DNA of 64,000 nucleotides from Bacteroidaceae bacterium (GTDB lineage: Bacteria; Bacteroidota; Bacteroidia; Bacteroidales; Bacteroidaceae). The stretch is from NCBI GenBank assembly GCA_017464815.1, contig JAFTYI010000031.1:80935-144934 (forward strand), in the 5' to 3' direction. The translations under genes were made by a program, and so were the position numbers. The notes beneath the pieces were generated by a model that was not told the DNA's origin, ran no database searches, and saw only the letters and a program-made list of their open reading frames with translations. Below, in pieces: positions 60,653 through 64,000 of the stretch. How positions within the stretch are numbered: the stretch's first letter is position 1; each line of letters starts with the position of its first letter.

Positions 60653-61724
60653 AGCCAGTGATGTTTTTGTTGAATGATTCTTGTTGGTTTTGCAGAAACT
60701 CTATTTCCACGGGCAGCGTGTAGATGGCGGCTTTGAGCGTCTCGTCCAGATGGGGGTGGCCATTGAGGCGGGTGGCATCTTTTTCCGTGGTGATAATGAT
60801 TTTCTTTCCTTCGCCCATCTGCTCAAAACGTCTTTTGATGTTGGCCATGTCTTTGGCCGTGAATGCGTGATGGTCGGGGAAGGTGGCGGTCTCGATGTGT
60901 TGGGTGTATAGTGCCAAGTCCTGCAAAAGTTGTTTTGGGGAGGCGATTCCTGTCAGAAGGAGCACCTTCTCGTCCTTTTCCAACGACGCCAGTTGGCGGG
61001 TGGCGGGCTCTTCACCCTTGTGGCCGAGCGGGGTCAGTTTGCCATAGACGAGGGTGGAGAAGTATAGTTTCTGATAGGGGTACAGTCCCATCTGTTTGCT
61101 GATGATGCGGTAGTCCATCGGCTTCATGTCGTGTGGGCACTTGGTGACGATGACGATGTTGGCGCGGTTTTTCCCTCTTTCCGGCTCGCGCAGGCGTCCA
61201 GCGGGGAGGAGGACATCTTCGCCAATCATCCGATGATAATCGACGAGCAGAATGTTAATGCCCGGCTTGACGTAGCGGTGTTGGTAGGCATCGTCCAAAA
61301 GCACCACCTCCACTTCGGGGGTGATGTGAGGGGAGCACAATTGCTCTATGCCATTGCGGCGGTCGGCATCTACGGCCACATGCACGTTGGGAAACTTCTG
61401 TTTCATCTGGTAAGGCTCGTCTCCGATGGCCGTCATGGGGGTGTCGGGAGTTGCCAGCACGAATCCCTTCGACTTGCGCTTGTAGCCTCGGCTGAGCACC
61501 GCCACTTGAAACTCCTTTTGAAGCAACTTTATCAGGTACTCGGTGTGTGGGGTCTTGCCTGTGCCGCCCACGGTGATGTTGCCGATGCAGATGACCGGCA
61601 CGTTGAAACTTTTGGACGGGAGTATGCTCCAGTCAAACAATTGGTTGCGCAGATTGACCCCCATCCCATACAGAAACGAGAAGGGGTAGAACCATTTGTT
61701 TATTTTGATAAAGTCGCCTTCCAT
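60591..61724 (-). CDS. lpxK: Tetraacyldisaccharide 4'-kinase
   Basis: A 377-aa membrane-associated kinase of lipid A synthesis. The P-loop is [17 protein letters not shown] near residues 46-62 and [12 protein letters not shown] near 140 is the Walker B-like region (DDGFQHR in most members). An N-terminal hydrophobic helix is present ([12 protein letters not shown]). The last 20 or so residues extend past the usual end and overlap the phosphorylase gene by 62 bp. It starts 12 bp after sppA. Confidence 0.95.
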   Translation of the reverse strand: MEGDFIKINKWFYPFSFLYGMGVNLRNQLFDWSILPSKSFNVPVICIGNITVGGTGKTPHTEYLIKLLQKEFQVAVLSRGYKRKSKGFVLATPDTPMTAIGDEPYQMKQKFPNVHVAVDADRRNGIEQLCSPHITPEVEVVLLDDAYQHRYVKPGINILLVDYHRMIGEDVLLPAGRLREPERGKNRANIVIVTKCPHDMKPMDYRIISKQMGLYPYQKLYFSTLVYGKLTPLGHKGEEPATRQLASLEKDEKVLLLTGIASPKQLLQDLALYTQHIETATFPDHHAFTAKDMANIKRRFEQMGEGKKIIITTEKDATRLNGHPHLDETLKAAIYTLPVEIEFLQNQQESFNKNITGYVKANSRNSILHKVTDNHRT

Positions 61725-61736
61725 GTTGATTCGGTT

Positions 61737-63518
61737 TTAATTTGTAGGATAGAATCCCATGTGTGCCTGTAGCGGATTGGCGTGTTGCAGGCGATGTATG
61801 AGATTCAGGTGGTTATAGTGTCCGCCAACGGCCTTTTGCAATTCGTGTTTGAGGTAGGAGGCCTTCCCTTGTTGCAACAAACTGCTAAAAGGGTCCTCCT
61901 CTTCGGGATAATGCGCAATCGTGTAGCTCTCCACACCGGCCTTTTCCGAAGCCGCCTTGATGGCCTCCTCTATGCCGCCCAATTGGTCAACAAGGCCCAA
62001 TTCTTTGGCCATGATGCCCGTCCACACGCGTCCCTCTGCCACTTGGCGGATGGCCTCTTCGCTCATCCCCCGGCCTTCGGCGCATCGCTTGACAAACAAG
62101 GCGTAGCCACGTTCGACATTTCTCTGCATGACGGCTTTCTCGCTCTCGCTCAAGGGGCGTATGGGGAAGTTCATGTCGCTATGTTGGTTGGTCTTTACGA
62201 CGTCAAAATCAATTCCCAATTTGTCCGAGAAGAGCTTCTTGATGTTGGGCACCAAACCGAAAATGCCGATAGAGCCGGTCAGCGTTGTGGCCTCGGCAAA
62301 GATGCTGTCCGCCGCACATGAGATGTAGTATCCGCCCGAAGCGGCTGAACTTCCCATCGATACGATGACGGGCTTCCGGGCCTTCATCTTCACCACTTCG
62401 TGCCATATCTGCTCCGAAGCAAAGGCGCTTCCACCCGGTGAATTCACGCGGAGCACCACGGCCTTCACATTGTTGTCGTTGCGGAGGCGCACCAAATCCT
62501 TGATGACCTTGTTGCCGTCAATCCCGCCCGATGCTCCTAAAGGCATGGCCATGGTGTTGTCCACGATGTCGCCCACGGCGTAGTAGACGGCAATGGTGCT
62601 ATTGTTACTGTTATCAATCCTTTGGGTTTGTTGCACGCTTGCCAATTCACTGGCGCTCAGTGTGCGTAACTCCTTGCCAGGGGCAGTGCCGGTCAATTGC
62701 TTCAGGTAGCTGATGGCGCCTTCCCTGTAAGCCAATGTGTCAGCCATACGGAAGTTTACAAGATTTTCGGCCGCTTCCATGTACAACATCCGGTCGGCAT
62801 ATTCGTTCAGTCGTTCGGCGCTTATGCCTCTGGCAATGGCCACATTGCCCGTCATGTGTCCCCAGATGGATTGCAGGTAGGCGCCCGTCTGTTCACGGCT
62901 GGCAGAGCTCATCTCCGTGGCGACAAACGGCTCTACGGCCGATTTATAAGTGCCCACTTTGAATATCTGCACGTCTATCCCCGTCTTCTCCAGCAACCCT
63001 TTGAAGAACATCGGACTTTCGCTCAATCCCGTCCATTCGATAATCCCCTGTGGGTTAAGCATCACCTTGTCGGCCACGCTACACAGGTAGTATTCGTTTT
63101 GGGTATAGTTGTCGCCATAGGCAACAATGAACTTCCCGCTATCCTTGAAGTCAATCAAGGCCCTGCGTATCTCGTCAAGGGCGGCAATGGGCAATTCGGC
63201 GTAGTATCCCGCCTCAATGTAGATGCCCTTTATGTTGTCATTCTCTTTGGCCTCTTTGATGGAGGTGATGATGTCGTCCAGGCCGATGGTGGCATACTCT
63301 TCTCCCATCAGCAGAGCAAACGGGTCTTCCACCGTCCGCTCTTCAATCGGCTTGTTTAACTTCAGGATAAGAACGGAATTAGGCTGTACCTGAACAGTTT
63401 GCGCCGACGATGCGGCAATAATGCCAATAAGGAAAATGAAACCAAACACAAAAAGTATTCCACCAGCTACCACAAGTCCGGTAATCGTTGCCAGTGTGAA
63501 TTTAAGAAAATCTTTCAT
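61737..63518 (-). CDS. sppA: Signal peptide peptidase SppA, 67K type
   Basis: A 593-aa inner-membrane protease of the S49 family. ATG 63518 starts at MKDFLKFTLATIT and is followed by one strong transmembrane helix; the longer frame contains the promoter. The tandem layout is complete: the N-terminal half with the catalytic Lys region (YLCSVADKVMLNPQG) and the C-terminal half with the nucleophile Ser in VSMGSSAASGGYYIS near 390. It degrades leftover signal peptides. It is the first gene of a four-gene unit. Confidence 0.94.
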   Translation of the reverse strand: MKDFLKFTLATITGLVVAGGILFVFGFIFLIGIIAASSAQTVQVQPNSVLILKLNKPIEERTVEDPFALLMGEEYATIGLDDIITSIKEAKENDNIKGIYIEAGYYAELPIAALDEIRRALIDFKDSGKFIVAYGDNYTQNEYYLCSVADKVMLNPQGIIEWTGLSESPMFFKGLLEKTGIDVQIFKVGTYKSAVEPFVATEMSSASREQTGAYLQSIWGHMTGNVAIARGISAERLNEYADRMLYMEAAENLVNFRMADTLAYREGAISYLKQLTGTAPGKELRTLSASELASVQQTQRIDNSNNSTIAVYYAVGDIVDNTMAMPLGASGGIDGNKVIKDLVRLRNDNNVKAVVLRVNSPGGSAFASEQIWHEVVKMKARKPVIVSMGSSAASGGYYISCAADSIFAEATTLTGSIGIFGLVPNIKKLFSDKLGIDFDVVKTNQHSDMNFPIRPLSESEKAVMQRNVERGYALFVKRCAEGRGMSEEAIRQVAEGRVWTGIMAKELGLVDQLGGIEEAIKAASEKAGVESYTIAHYPEEEDPFSSLLQQGKASYLKHELQKAVGGHYNHLNLIHRLQHANPLQAHMGFYPTN

Positions 63519-63543
63519 CACAACATTAAAGTTTATATTGCCG

Positions 63544-63551
63544 CAAAGGTA
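63544..63551 (-). promoter_or_regulatory. -7 box TACCTTTG for the sppA-lpxK-pnp-thiL unit
   Basis: Minus strand TACCTTTG, 26 bp before the sppA ATG. A -33 box is not clear. Its place inside the longer reading frame supports the shorter sppA start. Confidence 0.55.
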
Positions 63552-63865
63552 CTCATATTTTTCGGTTTGACCGCATACAAAAGCCAAAAGATGAAAATCC
63601 GAAGCAAAAGAGAATATATCTCCTCCGCTCCTCCTTCTCCCACTCCCTTCAATTATCAGATAACCTCAGTGCCAATTTTCTCAACCTCAGTGCCCGCCCG
63701 ATCCCCTCCAGAAGAATCCTTGCTTCTCCTTTTTTTTCTTCTCTTACCTGAGAGTATTCTCCCCTACCTGCAAAACCATCCTCCCCCGTCAGATAAAACC
63801 CCTTCCCCCGTCCTGTGCAAAAGTCCCGCCCCGCGATTCCCATCGCGGGCCCTTCCCCTCCATCA

Positions 63866-63898
63866 CCCCCTCCCCCAAAAAATCCCCATTAGTCCCCC
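63866..63898 (-). other. G-quadruplex-type motif
   Basis: Four G-runs of 4-5 on the minus strand, with loops of 6, 7 and 1 bases (plus-strand C-runs 63866-63870, 63872-63876, 63884-63887 and 63894-63898). It meets the common G4 pattern. No gene nearby is known to use it. Confidence 0.5.
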
Positions 63899-64000
63899 AT
63901 CACCCCCGTTAGATAAGACCCCATCCTCTGTCCCCTTGTCCCCCAAGTCGCGAGTCCATCGCGACCCTCCTCCTTCCCCTTCCCTTTTCCCTCGCGCGTA

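Larger units (their letters stand above)
63519..64000. other. C-rich non-coding end with hairpins and a G-quadruplex motif
   Basis: No credible gene; the 64-codon minus-strand ORF is an artefact of low-complexity sequence. On the plus strand the region is strongly pyrimidine-rich. Near-copies of CCCCCGTCAGATAAAACCCC occur around 63785 and 63905, AACCTCAGTGCC is repeated near 63665 and 63685, and small hairpins built on CGCGAT and GTCGCGA occur. The minus strand carries a four-run G motif at 63866-63898. Confidence 0.55.

Noticed and set aside
63649-63843. 64-codon minus-strand ORF at the right end
   Set aside because: Product of the strand-biased C-rich tract; no start context or family.

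Overview
The window looks like a chromosomal segment of a gut-type Bacteroidales bacterium (Bacteroides/Prevotella relatives). Reasons: a dcw cell-division cluster in Bacteroidota order without ddl; secreted pectin-degrading enzymes; many start-proximal boxes matching the Bacteroidales promoter (TTTG, 19-20 bp, TAnnTTTG); and long secreted proteins with sorting-domain-like C-termini. The genus cannot be fixed from sequence alone. Nearly all genes lie on the minus strand.

Region by region. (1) 1-13260: carbohydrate and housekeeping genes. A GH28 polygalacturonase runs off the left edge and is followed by a GH43 enzyme, a 1.4 kb gene-poor stretch with a 22-bp repeat array and a decayed DUF1593 C-terminus, a DUF2442 gene and a GH2 lipoprotein. 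Then come DUF2461, a split TIGR03915/TIGR03916-type DNA-repair pair with a cyclophilin between, a metallophosphoesterase, a CE7-type acetyl esterase and a ROK kinase. (2) 13411-21539: a four-gene type I restriction-modification operon in the order hsdM, hsdS, fic, hsdR. The last three genes are joined by ATGA stop/start overlaps. The fic gene holds an 11-bp tandem repeat that could shift its frame. (3) 22052-37849: the dcw operon mraZ-rsmH-ftsL-ftsI-murE-mraY-murD-ftsW-murG-murC-ftsQ-ftsA-ftsZ, with a candidate MraZ operator upstream of mraZ. (4) 38104-46000: a mannose-1-phosphate guanylyltransferase, a rhamnogalacturonan acetylesterase-like enzyme, a beta-barrel protein with a PD40 propeller protein, an acyltransferase and several gene remnants, among long inverted repeats. 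(5) 46021-56598: five exported proteins, among them a PorT-like barrel, a GH30-like multidomain enzyme and an Omp28-like protein, with a 23-bp palindromic repeat array in the middle. (6) 56782-63518: fumarase, tRNA-Phe and the operon sppA-lpxK-pnp-thiL. (7) 63519-64000: C-rich sequence without a gene.

How it fits together. The dcw operon makes lipid II and the divisome. The GH28, GH43, GH2, CE7 and CE12-type enzymes point to use of acetylated pectin or rhamnogalacturonan, although no SusC/SusD pair is visible. The RM-Fic operon is a defence module lying directly downstream of ftsZ. A dispersed non-coding repeat occurs twice, once after ftsZ (next to the RM promoter) and once after the PorT-like gene (next to a decayed regulator). 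In both places it carries a long hairpin just behind a minus-strand stop codon.
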